The position numbers were made by a program, and so were the translations under genes. From assembly GCF_022095675.1 (NCBI RefSeq), contig NZ_JAHYSG010000162.1, forward strand, positions 1 through 21,418: a stretch of DNA of 21,418 nucleotides, read 5' to 3'. Shown here piece by piece: positions 1 to 6,593 of the stretch. The notes below the pieces were generated by a model. It did not search any database. It was given only the letters and a program-made list of their open reading frames with translations, and was not told where the DNA came from. The first letter of the stretch is position 1; every line of letters starts with the position of its first letter. This DNA is from Dactylosporangium sp. AC04546. Its GTDB lineage: Bacteria > Actinomycetota > Actinomycetes > Mycobacteriales > Micromonosporaceae.

Positions 1-200
1 CATCGGCCCAGTGCGTCAGCCGCCCGTGCGGGACTCCGTCGATGGCGGCGGCGCTCCCCCAACCCCCTGCGCCGCCGCCTTCCCCCCGTTCGGAGTTCCG
101 TGGCCGTAAGCCTGCCCGGTCGCCGGTGCTCCCCGCATCGGGGAATGTCCCCGACAGCGAATCTCAGGGTTTCCGGCCGGCGCCGCGGGTGGGTGGGGTT
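1..200. other. Left-edge non-coding stretch
   Basis: I see no supportable gene in this stretch. It is GC-rich and contains two mutually exclusive small hairpins, CCCCG-CAT-CGGGG at 131-143 and TCGGGG-AATGT-CCCCGA at 138-154. Neither is followed by a T-run on either strand. They could contribute to 3'-end formation of the minus-strand membrane protein gene that ends at 201, but that is only a guess. Confidence 0.4.
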
Positions 201-899
201 TCAGGTGGTCTGCCGTGGACGTTGGAGGGGCAGGCGGAAGCCGGCGATGATGAGCCAGGCCAGGCCGGTGAACCTAGCGATCGGGAGCAGGAAGGCGGCC
301 GGCTCGAACAGCAGGCTCAGCGTGGCCAGCTCGGCGACGGCCGCGATGACCAGGCCGGACCAGGCCAGCCAGCGGGGCAGTAAGCCGGCCAGCAGGCCGG
401 GGACCGCCATGCCGGCCAGCAGCAGGCCTAACGGCACCACGTGACCGGGGCCGCCGGCGGCGAAGTTGAGGTACTGCACCGCGTGGGTCAGGCCCGGGTC
501 CGCCGTCACCGGCTCCTGCGACAGCACCCAGCCGAGGAGGCCGGACAGGGCCAGGAACGCGGCCGCCAGCAGGCCGCCGGCCAGCGCGATCGTGGCGCCC
601 GGGTTGCGGATGCCCAGGTGCTGGAGGCGCGCGGAGGCGGTCGCGGCATAGATCGCCAGCGGGATCGCGGCAGCGAACTGCAGGGCGCCGCCCACCTGGA
701 CGGCGAGGTGGTGGTCGCGGAAATACGCACTGATGTCGGCCGTCTCGCCGAACGGCGACGGATACGGAGAGCCGCCCGCGAGGACGGTGCCGAGGACGAG
801 GCTGCCGAGGAACAGCGCCGTGAAGACCACGGCGAGCACGCCGAGGGGCGGGCCGGCGACGGCGGGAGGCCGTCGGGTCTCGGTCGGAGCGGTGGTCAT
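201..899 (-). CDS. Six-helix integral membrane protein of unknown function (DUF4386-like)
   Basis: The 232-residue product is strongly hydrophobic. Six probable membrane segments can be read in order: about residues 18-40, 62-82, 96-120, 146-170, 175-197 and 203-225. No catalytic motif is visible. The layout resembles DUF4386-type membrane proteins, whose biochemical function is unknown; I make that assignment by general appearance only. The ATG at 899 was chosen because a purine-rich GGGAAG lies about ten bases upstream. The longer upstream extension would run through the regulatory region and into the divergent marR gene. The gene is divergent from marR at 1008 across a 108-bp gap full of repeats, so it is probably the main target of that regulator. 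It could be an efflux or stress-response membrane protein, but nothing in the sequence proves transport. Confidence 0.8.
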   Translation of the reverse strand: MTTAPTETRRPPAVAGPPLGVLAVVFTALFLGSLVLGTVLAGGSPYPSPFGETADISAYFRDHHLAVQVGGALQFAAAIPLAIYAATASARLQHLGIRNPGATIALAGGLLAAAFLALSGLLGWVLSQEPVTADPGLTHAVQYLNFAAGGPGHVVPLGLLLAGMAVPGLLAGLLPRWLAWSGLVIAAVAELATLSLLFEPAAFLLPIARFTGLAWLIIAGFRLPLQRPRQTT

Positions 900-948
900 G
901 AGGTCACGCTTCCCGAGGTCAGGCCGATGAGCGGCATCCGAACGCTCC

Positions 949-988
949 ATTCTGCATGCTGAATCGTTCTGCTTGGTGAATCTTTCTG
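949..988. promoter_or_regulatory. Probable MarR operator region between divergent genes
   Basis: Two kinds of repeat occupy the divergent gap. ATTC-T-GCATGC-T-GAAT at 949-964 is a 16-bp palindrome broken only at the two T positions. TGAATCGTTCTG at 960-971 and TGAATCTTTCTG at 977-988 are direct repeats 17 bp apart with one mismatch. They lie just upstream of the marR -10 box, where MarR-family dimers commonly bind to repress both divergent genes. Binding by this particular MarR is inferred. Confidence 0.55.
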
Positions 989-995
989 ATTGCTG

Positions 996-1001
996 TACCA
1001 T
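996..1001 (+). promoter_or_regulatory. -10 box of marR (leaderless)
   Basis: TACCAT is followed by exactly six bases and then the ATG at 1008. The transcript would therefore start at or next to the start codon, the common leaderless arrangement in actinobacteria. There is no Shine-Dalgarno sequence in front of this ATG, which agrees. Confidence 0.55.
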
Positions 1002-1007
1002 AGCGGC

Positions 1008-1670
1008 ATGAGTGAACGGCGGCAACCCGGCCCTCGCGGAGTGGCGTTTCTGCTCGCACAGCTGGGGGCGCACGCGAGCGAGCGGTTCTCGCAGCGAGTG
1101 GAGGCGCTCGGGTTGACGCCGCCCGACGTGGGGTTGTTACGGATGATCGCGGGGCAGCCGGGGCGCAGTCAGCAGTCGCTCTCGGTCGACCTCGGGGTGG
1201 TGCCGAGCCGGGTCGTGGTGCTTGTCGACAGCCTCGACCACAAGGGCCTCGTCGAGCGCCGGCCGAGCGAGACCGACCGTCGCCACCACGCCTTACACCT
1301 CACCGCCGGAGGTGAGCAGGTGCTGATGGAGATGCGCTCGGTCGCGTCGGTCCACGACGACGAGATCTGCGCGGCGCTCGATCCCGAGGAGCGGTCGGTG
1401 CTCACCTCGCTCTTACAGCGCATCGCCGACGAGCAGGGGCTGGTGCCGGGCGTCCACCCTGGGTACCGGCAGCTCGGCACCCGCCGAAAGTCCAGCGGAC
1501 AGCGACCGGCCGAGGGCGCGGCTGCGGCTGCGAACGCGGGCAAGGACGAGGACGCGGGCGCGAACGTCGGCGGCGCGCGCCAGGCGAGCCATGCCGGCGG
1601 CGCGGGCCAGCCGAGCCCCGGCGGCGGAAAGGGCGGAGCTGCGGGGGCAAAGAGGGGAGCAAACGCCTGA
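1008..1670 (+). CDS. MarR-family transcriptional regulator with long Ala/Gly tail
   Basis: The first roughly 145 of 220 residues form a MarR winged helix-turn-helix protein. Helices are followed by the recognition region around residues 55-85 (QQSLSVDLGVVPSRVVVLVD) and the wing LVERRPSETDRRHHALHLT, whose D-R-R motif is typical of the family. The remaining 75 or so residues are rich in Ala, Gly, Lys and Gln, look disordered, and are absent from ordinary MarR proteins of 140-170 residues. The ATG at 1008 is preferred over a TTG at 990 because a -10 box ends seven bases before it. The gene is divergent from the membrane protein gene ending at 201, which it probably represses along with itself. 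The ligand cannot be predicted. Confidence 0.9.
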   Translation: MSERRQPGPRGVAFLLAQLGAHASERFSQRVEALGLTPPDVGLLRMIAGQPGRSQQSLSVDLGVVPSRVVVLVDSLDHKGLVERRPSETDRRHHALHLTAGGEQVLMEMRSVASVHDDEICAALDPEERSVLTSLLQRIADEQGLVPGVHPGYRQLGTRRKSSGQRPAEGAAAAANAGKDEDAGANVGGARQASHAGGAGQPSPGGGKGGAAGAKRGANA

Positions 1671-1780
1671 CGAGACGCAGCAGAAGTAACGCGGAACAGC
1701 AATGAGCACGCGGCCACAAAGCGGTGGAACTGGCGCTGCCGGGTCGAAAACCCGACCGGCGCCGATTATGTCCGATCCAC

Positions 1781-1786
1781 TACGGT
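1781..1786 (+). promoter_or_regulatory. -10 box of the four-helix membrane protein gene
   Basis: TACGGT is followed by eight bases and then the ATG at 1795, giving a transcript with a leader of at most one or two bases. It supports the choice of that start codon over an ATG at 1702. Confidence 0.4.
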
Positions 1787-1794
1787 CTACGGGC

Positions 1795-2337
1795 ATGACC
1801 GCACCGAACGCATCCGGCCCTACCCCAGCCGGGCTCGGCGCCCGCGTCGTCGCCCTTGTCGGTGCGCTGGTCGCGTTGCTCGCGCTCTCACTGCCGTGGG
1901 CGAGCGAGGACAACACGATCGCGGTCGAGGGGCAGTTCTTCGCCTCCGACGCGTTGCTGGCTCGGGGCGGGGTCGAGTGGACCGGGTGGGGGATCGCGGC
2001 GGCCAGTCGGCTTGACGGGCATCGGCCGGTGACCATCGCCGTCGCGATGGTCATCATCACCGGGACCGTGGTGTTGGCCGGGATCGCGTGGGCGGCATTC
2101 GAACGTCCGCGGCGGATCTGGATCGCGCCGGGCGCGGCCGGGGTCGCCCTGCTGCTGTTCATCGCGAGCTTCCCGCTGCTGTCGGGAGTGCAGGGGCGGT
2201 TCGGGGCGGGGCACATCACGTCCGTCGAGTTCGGGGTCGCGGTCTGGCGCCTCGCATTGGCCATCGTCGTTGTCGGGGCGACCCGCCTCGCGCTGCTGCA
2301 GGAGGTGGTGCGGCCCGGGCGGCGCGCCTATCAGTAA
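1795..2337 (+). CDS. Four-helix membrane protein of unknown function
   Basis: The 180-residue product has a short cytoplasmic N-terminus and four probable membrane helices, near residues 15-35, 78-102, 110-130 and 148-170. The loop between the first and second helices is long (about 40 residues), probably extracytoplasmic, and contains polar segments. I recognise no named family and no catalytic residues. The ATG at 1795 is supported by the -10 box just upstream and leaves a hydrophobic first helix after about 14 residues. An in-frame ATG at 1702 would add 31 unrelated residues. The gene follows marR by about 125 bp on the same strand, probably as a separate unit. Its stop codon lies inside the first unit of a 16-bp tandem repeat. 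Confidence 0.7.
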   Translation: MTAPNASGPTPAGLGARVVALVGALVALLALSLPWASEDNTIAVEGQFFASDALLARGGVEWTGWGIAAASRLDGHRPVTIAVAMVIITGTVVLAGIAWAAFERPRRIWIAPGAAGVALLLFIASFPLLSGVQGRFGAGHITSVEFGVAVWRLALAIVVVGATRLALLQEVVRPGRRAYQ

Positions 2338-2378
2338 GGCTGCGCCTCAGTCAGGCTGCGCCTCAGTCAGGCTGCTCC
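2331..2378. repeat. Three tandem copies of a 16-bp unit
   Basis: Units TCAGTAAGGCTGCGCC (2331-2346), TCAGTCAGGCTGCGCC (2347-2362) and TCAGTCAGGCTGCTCC (2363-2378) lie end to end, differing by one base each from the consensus. The first unit supplies the TAA stop of the plus-strand membrane gene. The third supplies the TGA stop of the minus-strand phosphoesterase gene. Because 16 is not a multiple of three, changes in copy number shift which frame is terminated. Confidence 0.9.
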
Positions 2379-2707
2379 TTCGTCAGGTGCAGGAGCCAGT
2401 CGCGGCCGGTGGAGATCAGGGCGTAGCGGCGCGGGCGCCCACGGCCGTGCAGCGTGAACAGCAGGCGCCGGTCCGTGCGGTCGTGCTCCTCCCACCAGCC
2501 GATGTCGGCGATCGACTTCTCCTCGTCCTCGTACCGCAGATGGTCCAGCGCATGGTCCGCCACGGCGACGGCCAGGCGGTTCGACGCGGAGTCGTCCGGC
2601 AGGCCGCGCGGCACCGCCCACGAGCGGAGCACCCCGTTCTCCTCCAGCCGCAGGTCGAAGTGGTGCGTCGGCCGGTGATGCTCGTGGAGCACGAACGCCG
2701 GTCGCAT
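2363..2707 (-). CDS. Stand-alone LigD-type DNA 3'-phosphoesterase domain protein
   Basis: The 114-residue product matches the N-terminal phosphoesterase domain found in LigD of bacterial non-homologous end joining. That domain trims 3'-phosphate or 3'-ribonucleotide ends before ligation. Visible signatures are the start FVLHEH, then HHFDLRLE (residues 15-22) and GVLRSWAVPRGLP (25-37). By alignment to Pseudomonas LigD from memory, His10, His16, Asp18 and Arg20 correspond to the metal and phosphate ligands, and His52 in DHALDH to the later active-site His. The position of the usual Tyr after it is His56 here. No polymerase or ligase domain is attached. The ATG at 2707 overlaps the TGA of the dehydrogenase remnant in an ATGA, indicating an operon. 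Stand-alone copies of this domain are known in bacteria and archaea. Confidence 0.85.
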   Translation of the reverse strand: MRPAFVLHEHHRPTHHFDLRLEENGVLRSWAVPRGLPDDSASNRLAVAVADHALDHLRYEDEEKSIADIGWWEEHDRTDRRLLFTLHGRGRPRRYALISTGRDWLLHLTKEQPD

Positions 2708-3164
2708 CAGAACGTGATCACGGTCTTGACGCCGTCGCTGGGAGCGGACAACGCCGACGGTGCCGCGGAGAGCGGGACGCGGGACGTGATCAGCGACGCC
2801 AGCCAGGCGTGGTCGGCCCGCGACAGCGCGTCGACGGCCAGCTCGTAGTGGGAGAGGTTCGCGTTCACCGAGCCCACCACGGCGTCGTTCTCCAGGACCA
2901 GTTCGCGGGCCTCATCCTCGGGCACGAGTCGCTCGGGCGGGACGCCGCCTCCGGCGACCTCGTCGTCGGGGTGGTGCCGCTGTCCCGGCCGGGCGGCGGC
3001 GTCCCGTAGAGCCCGGCCGCGATCTCCCGGTCCGTGCCGCAGATGCCGAGGGCGACCGCCTCGACCAGCAACGCGGACGAGTCCGAAGCCGAGGCCGACG
3101 CAGGCACCGGGTCCGGGACGTCCCGCACAGCGACCCGGCCGGTGGCAACCGTCAATGCACGCAT
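2707..3164 (-). pseudogene. Zinc-dependent glucose-1-dehydrogenase-like gene, internally deleted with inverted segment
   Basis: Two minus-strand fragments belong to one medium-chain zinc dehydrogenase. The N-terminal piece (from ATG 3164) reads MRALTVATGRVAVRDVPDP, then LLVEAVALGICGTDREIAAG and GTPPPGRD; the Cys in ICGTD is the catalytic zinc ligand. The C-terminal piece (2925-2707) reads ARELVLENDAVVGSVNAN, then HYELAVDALSRADHAWL, ending DGVKTVITF. Between them, about 2911-2981, the expected next motif is present but on the plus strand: LILGHESLGR followed by GDLVVGVV. The segment is therefore inverted in place. The whole nucleotide-binding domain, roughly 190 residues, is missing, since the family is about 350 residues long. 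The gene cannot make a working enzyme. It still overlaps the phosphoesterase start (ATGA) and may supply its transcript. Confidence 0.8.
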
Positions 3165-3234
3165 GGCACTCTCATGCCCAGTTCAGTCCCCCGCCAGTCG
3201 CGCGGCGTGGTGGTAGACGAGCCTCTACGAGATC

Positions 3235-3906
3235 CTAGAGGTCGAGGACGGCAGGGAGGTCGCGGACCGACTCCAGGACGTGGGTGGCGCCCGTGGCTGA
3301 CAGCGCCTCCGCCTGGTGGGCGCCGGTGAGGACGCCCGTGACCGTGCGGGCGCCCGCGCGCAGGCCGCACAGGATGTCGTAGGTCGTGTCGCCGGCGGTC
3401 GCGACCTCGCGCACGTCGTCGATCTCCAGCCGCAGGACCGCGGTCAGGACCAGGTCGGGGAACGGACGGCCGCGGCCGGCCTCGGCCGGGACCAGGGTCA
3501 GGTCGGCCAGCCCTTGCCAGCCCAGCGCGGCCAGGATGCGGTCGGCGGTCACGCGGGAGAAGCCGGTCGTCAGGGCGACCTTCACGCCCGCGGTGCGCAG
3601 CGTCTCGACCACCGCCGCCGCACCGTCGATCGGCGCGCAGTGACCGGCGCCGACCAGGTCGCCGTAGGCCGCCTCGAAGGCCGCGTTCGCGGCCTGGGCG
3701 CGGGTCTCCTCGCCGCCCAGCAGGTGGCGGAAGACGCTGATCTTCGACTCGCCCATCGTCGCGCGGACGTGGGCGAGCATCGGGGCGTACGCCGGGTCGT
3801 CCAGCGCGACGCCCTGGGTGGCGATCGCCGCCGTGAACGCCTGCTCGACCAGGCCGTCGTCGCGGATCGTCGTGCCGGCCATGTCCAGGACCACCAGTGC
3901 TACCAC
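3235..3906 (-). CDS. Phosphonatase-like HAD hydrolase (PhnX relative)
   Basis: The 223-residue product is a haloacid-dehalogenase-fold enzyme of the phosphonatase-like group. The nucleophile motif is DMAGTT with Asp8. Ala replaces the usual second Asp at position 10, as in phosphonoacetaldehyde hydrolase. Lys55 in MGESKISVFR corresponds to the Schiff-base lysine of PhnX in the cap. ALTTGFSR (111-118), GRPFPD (146-151) and AGDTTYD (171-177) form the later motifs. The expected reaction is cleavage of the C-P bond of phosphonoacetaldehyde or a close relative to an aldehyde and phosphate. The GTG at 3906 was chosen because it puts the nucleophile eight residues in and overlaps the oxidase stop by seven bases (GTGGTAG), implying translational coupling. 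The true substrate is not proven; PhnX itself is usually somewhat longer. Confidence 0.88.
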   Translation of the reverse strand: MVALVVLDMAGTTIRDDGLVEQAFTAAIATQGVALDDPAYAPMLAHVRATMGESKISVFRHLLGGEETRAQAANAAFEAAYGDLVGAGHCAPIDGAAAVVETLRTAGVKVALTTGFSRVTADRILAALGWQGLADLTLVPAEAGRGRPFPDLVLTAVLRLEIDDVREVATAGDTTYDILCGLRAGARTVTGVLTGAHQAEALSATGATHVLESVRDLPAVLDL

Positions 3907-5003
3907 GCCAACTCCTCGGCCGTCTGCTCGGCGATTGCGGGGGAACAGGTCATGCCGCGGCCGCCCGGGCCGGTCACCAGCCAGACACCGGGCCGGACCT
4001 GCGAACGGTGGGCGACGGCCGCCGGGTCGAGGCACTGGGCGTACACCCCGTGCCACCGCCTGACGATCCGCGGGAGCGGCCGGCCGAGCAGCTCGGACGC
4101 GACCTGGGTGACGTGGTCGTACGGCGCCTCGAGCTGGTCGAACGGGAACGGCTCCGCGTAGGCGTGCGTGTCGCCGATGGTGAGGCCGCCGTCGAGGCGC
4201 TGCACCATGAGCAGCTGCATCGCGTGCTCGGCGGCGACCGGCGGCTGCGGCTGGCCGGCCAGCGGCGCGGCGTCGTAGGCCGGGTAGTAGCGGAAGCTGT
4301 CGGCGTCGGCGACCGACGTGGTCAGCGGCTCCCCCAGCGGCTCGGTCTGCGCCATCTGCAGCCAGACCCGCCGCACGGGCAGCGCCGGCGCCAGCTCACG
4401 GACCAGCCCGCTCAGGGCGGCGCCGGTGGCCAGCACGACCTGGTCGCCGTCATGGGTCTCGCCGTGGTCGTCGACGACGCCCGGCGACACGGTGCGCACC
4501 TCACGACCCGGGAGCCAGGTGTAGCGATCCGACGCGGTGAGCGCCGCGCGCACTGCGGGCAGCGCCACACGCGACTCGACGGCGCCGTCCAGCGCGCAGT
4601 GCAGGGCGCCGAGGAACGACCCGCGCAGCGCCGGATTGACCGCGCGCGTCTCGGCCGGGGACAGCAGCCGCCAGCCCCGCGTCGCCGCCGACGCCGTCGC
4701 CAGGGCCGCCTCGGCGACCTCCAGCTCGGCCTCGGTGCGGCACAGGGTCAGCGACCCGTTGCCGCGGAAGCCGACGCCGGGCACCCGCGCGCCGATCTCC
4801 TCCCACAGCTGCCGGGCCCGCAGGGCGGTCGCCAGCTCGGGGCCCTCCGCGCGCCCGGAGACCCACACCAGGCCGAAGTTGCGCACCGACGCGCCGCGGG
4901 CCTCCGCCTCGCGCTCCAGGTGCACGACCTCGTGCCCCCGCTGCACCGCATGCCAGGCGTGCATGGTGCCGAGCACCCCACCGCCGACGACGACGATCCG
5001 CAC
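3900..5003 (-). CDS. FAD-dependent oxidoreductase of phosphonate gene clusters (TIGR03364-like)
   Basis: The 367-residue protein is a DAO-type FAD amine oxidase. The N-terminal dinucleotide-binding motif is VVVGGGVLGTMHAWHA (residues 4-19). An acidic strand end, HLEREAEARGASVRNFG, follows, and the C-terminal FAD-contact segment WLVTGPGGRGMTCSPAIAE is clear. Relatives of this type recur beside phosphonatase-like hydrolases. Recent work on such cluster enzymes describes oxidation of 2-aminoethylphosphonate or N-methylated forms to phosphonoacetaldehyde. The direct coupling here to a phosphonatase-like gene fits that two-step route, but the exact amine substrate is inferred. The GTG at 5003 follows a GGGGTGA ribosome-binding stretch. 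A 24-bp palindrome sits 15 bp upstream, so the gene is probably the regulated step of the operon. Confidence 0.85.
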   Translation of the reverse strand: MRIVVVGGGVLGTMHAWHAVQRGHEVVHLEREAEARGASVRNFGLVWVSGRAEGPELATALRARQLWEEIGARVPGVGFRGNGSLTLCRTEAELEVAEAALATASAATRGWRLLSPAETRAVNPALRGSFLGALHCALDGAVESRVALPAVRAALTASDRYTWLPGREVRTVSPGVVDDHGETHDGDQVVLATGAALSGLVRELAPALPVRRVWLQMAQTEPLGEPLTTSVADADSFRYYPAYDAAPLAGQPQPPVAAEHAMQLLMVQRLDGGLTIGDTHAYAEPFPFDQLEAPYDHVTQVASELLGRPLPRIVRRWHGVYAQCLDPAAVAHRSQVRPGVWLVTGPGGRGMTCSPAIAEQTAEELAW

Positions 5004-5017
5004 CGGTCACCCCACTC

Positions 5018-5041
5018 AATTAAAGGTCTGGACCTTTAATT
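5018..5041. promoter_or_regulatory. Perfect palindromic HutC/GntR operator
   Basis: Arms ATTAAAGGTC (5019-5028) and GACCTTTAAT (5031-5040) are perfect inverted copies separated by TG, and one more A/T pair extends the palindrome to 5018-5041. The core GGTC-TG-GACC closely resembles the GGTCTAGACC core recognised by HutC-subfamily GntR regulators such as DasR. It is AT-rich in an otherwise GC-rich region, overlaps the gntR stop codon (5036-5038), and lies just upstream of the oxidase start. Binding by the neighbouring GntR protein is inferred. Confidence 0.8.
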
Positions 5042-5755
5042 TACTCGTAGCCGGGTCTCGAAGCCAATGCGATCTCCGCGATACAGCGAGCGCACCCACT
5101 CGATCACCACGCCCGCCGCGTCGAGCGAGCGTCGCTGCATGAGCAGCAGTGGTACCGCCGGGTTGGTGCCGAGCAGCAGCGCGTCGCGCGGGGTGGCCAG
5201 GACGGTCTCGATCCGCTCGGTGGCCTCCGCGTGCCGGACCCCGTACCGCGCGGCCAGGTGGGCATAGAGCGACGTCGTCGGGTCGAAGCCGGCGAGCAGG
5301 TCCGGGAAGCGCTCGACCGGCAGGTACGTGCTCTCCACGCCCAGCGGCTCGGCGTCGGCGAGCAGCACCCGCTCCAGGTGCCAGGCGCGCCCCTCCCCCA
5401 GCTCCGGCGGGGCCGGCACCTGCTCGGCGGTCACCACCCGCCGGCTCGGCCGGTACCCCGCCTCGCGCAGCGCCTCGGTGTAGCTCACCAGCGCGAGCGG
5501 CTGCACGATCTTCGGCGCGGCGACGAACGTGCCCTGCCCGCGGTGCGCCCGCAGCCGCCCCTCGACGGTCAGCTCCGAGATGGCCTGGCGCAGCGTCGAG
5601 CGGGACACGCCGAACCGTGCGGCCAGGTCCCGCTCGGCGGGCAGCAGCGCGCCCTCCCCCAGTTCGGAGAGGAGGTTCAGCAGCTGCGCCTTCACGGCGT
5701 AGTACTTCGGAATCCGCCCGTGCGAGGGCACCCCGCCGTCCACTGCGCTGGTCAT
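5036..5755 (-). CDS. GntR/HutC-family transcriptional regulator with UTRA ligand domain
   Basis: The 239-residue product has an N-terminal GntR winged helix (about residues 15-82). Its signature is LLPAERDLAARFGVSRSTLR, then EGRLRAHRGQGTFVA. A UTRA effector-binding domain of the HutC subfamily follows (about 95-237), with HLERVLLADAEPLGVESTYL and a C-terminal IEWVRSLYRGDRIGFETRL. Regulators of this type near phosphonate genes sense phosphonates or phosphate-related metabolites; the ligand here is unknown. The ATG at 5755 lies ten bases after the stop of the upstream hydrolase, so both are in one transcript. Its likely operator is the palindrome that overlaps its own stop codon. It would then control the downstream oxidase and hydrolase more directly than itself. 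Confidence 0.9.
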   Translation of the reverse strand: MTSAVDGGVPSHGRIPKYYAVKAQLLNLLSELGEGALLPAERDLAARFGVSRSTLRQAISELTVEGRLRAHRGQGTFVAAPKIVQPLALVSYTEALREAGYRPSRRVVTAEQVPAPPELGEGRAWHLERVLLADAEPLGVESTYLPVERFPDLLAGFDPTTSLYAHLAARYGVRHAEATERIETVLATPRDALLLGTNPAVPLLLMQRRSLDAAGVVIEWVRSLYRGDRIGFETRLRVN

Positions 5756-5764
5756 CCCGCTGTT

Positions 5765-6556
5765 CTATCGCATGGCCTCCTGCCATGGACGGCCGTCCAG
5801 CTCCGCGGTCAGCTCGAAGTGGTACAGCGCGGTCGCCGCCACGTCGACCTGGCCCGTCCCCGACGGCCGCGCGCCGGCCGGGATGCCCGGCCCCGCGGCG
5901 ACGATCCAGGTGGCGCGCTCGTCCTCGCGGCAGCCGCCGTGCCCACCGTCGGGGACCCGGTGGCCGTGGTCCGTCGTGACGATCACCAGCCACTCGCCCG
6001 GCCCGTTCGTCGCCAGCAGCCGGCCCAGCTGGCGGTCCTGCTCCTCGGCGGCGGCCCGGTAGGCCGCGCCCGTCCCGACGGTGTGGGCGACGTCGTCGGT
6101 GTGGCCGAGGTACACGAAGGCGGCGTCGACGTCCCGCAGCCGCCCGCACGCGTCGGCCGTCACGCTCGCGTCCGCGCTGTCGTAGCCGTCGGCCTCGCCG
6201 TCGAACGTGACCCGCACGCCCACGGCCGGCCCGAACGTGCCCTGCCGGTGCAGCTCGGCCCAGCCCACGGCCGAATACGTGCGGTACCGTGGCGAAACCC
6301 GGGTCAGGAAGTCGGGGAACTCGCCGTAGCGCGCGCCCGCGAACCCGTTGTCGCGCACCCCGTGCCGGCCCGGCCACACGCCCGTCGCGATCGTCGACCA
6401 GCCCGGCCCGCTCGACGACTCGGCGACCGGCGGGCACGGCACCAGGCTGTGACCGACCGCACCCGCGGCGGCCAGCCCCTTGAGCACCGGCATGTCGGCC
6501 GCCTCGACGACGGGCCAGTTCAGGCCGTCCATGCCGACCACGAGCAGCTTGCGCAC
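5765..6556 (-). CDS. Alkaline-phosphatase-superfamily hydrolase (phosphodiesterase/phosphonate-hydrolase type)
   Basis: The 263-residue protein has the metal-dependent alkaline phosphatase fold. It starts with the metal-binding strand LLVVGMDGLNW (Asp10). The nucleophile region SSSGPGWSTIATGVWPGRHG (47-66) follows, with the catalytic Ser expected in the residues before GPGW. Further ligands are LGHTDDVAH (150-158), VTTDHGH (193-199) and a late His near 206. Relatives include phosphonoacetate hydrolase and nucleotide pyrophosphatases. It is short for either and its substrate is not determined. Its place at the head of a phosphonate-type operon suggests a phosphonate or phosphonate-ester substrate. 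The start is uncertain: GTG 6556 is preferred, but an in-frame TTG at 6568 is possible and the GAGG motif at about 6571-6574 is badly spaced for both. Confidence 0.78.
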   Translation of the reverse strand: MRKLLVVGMDGLNWPVVEAADMPVLKGLAAAGAVGHSLVPCPPVAESSSGPGWSTIATGVWPGRHGVRDNGFAGARYGEFPDFLTRVSPRYRTYSAVGWAELHRQGTFGPAVGVRVTFDGEADGYDSADASVTADACGRLRDVDAAFVYLGHTDDVAHTVGTGAAYRAAAEEQDRQLGRLLATNGPGEWLVIVTTDHGHRVPDGGHGGCREDERATWIVAAGPGIPAGARPSGTGQVDVAATALYHFELTAELDGRPWQEAMR

Positions 6557-6593
6557 GGCCGACAGCAAAACCTCACGGGATGAACGCCGTGTG

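Noticed and set aside
2809..3009. Plus-strand frame containing LGHESLGR treated as a separate small gene
   Set aside because: The segment is only an inverted piece of the minus-strand dehydrogenase; it has no start signal and no complete domain.
3213..3241. Hairpins GTAGA/TCTAC and CCTCTA/TAGAGG at the end of the phosphonate-type operon
   Set aside because: The stems are short, compete with each other, and lack a T-run on the minus strand, so I do not call a terminator.
5016..6437. 473-codon minus-strand frame overlapping gntR and the upstream hydrolase
   Set aside because: It lies in a different frame from both well-supported genes and has an arginine-rich, family-free sequence.
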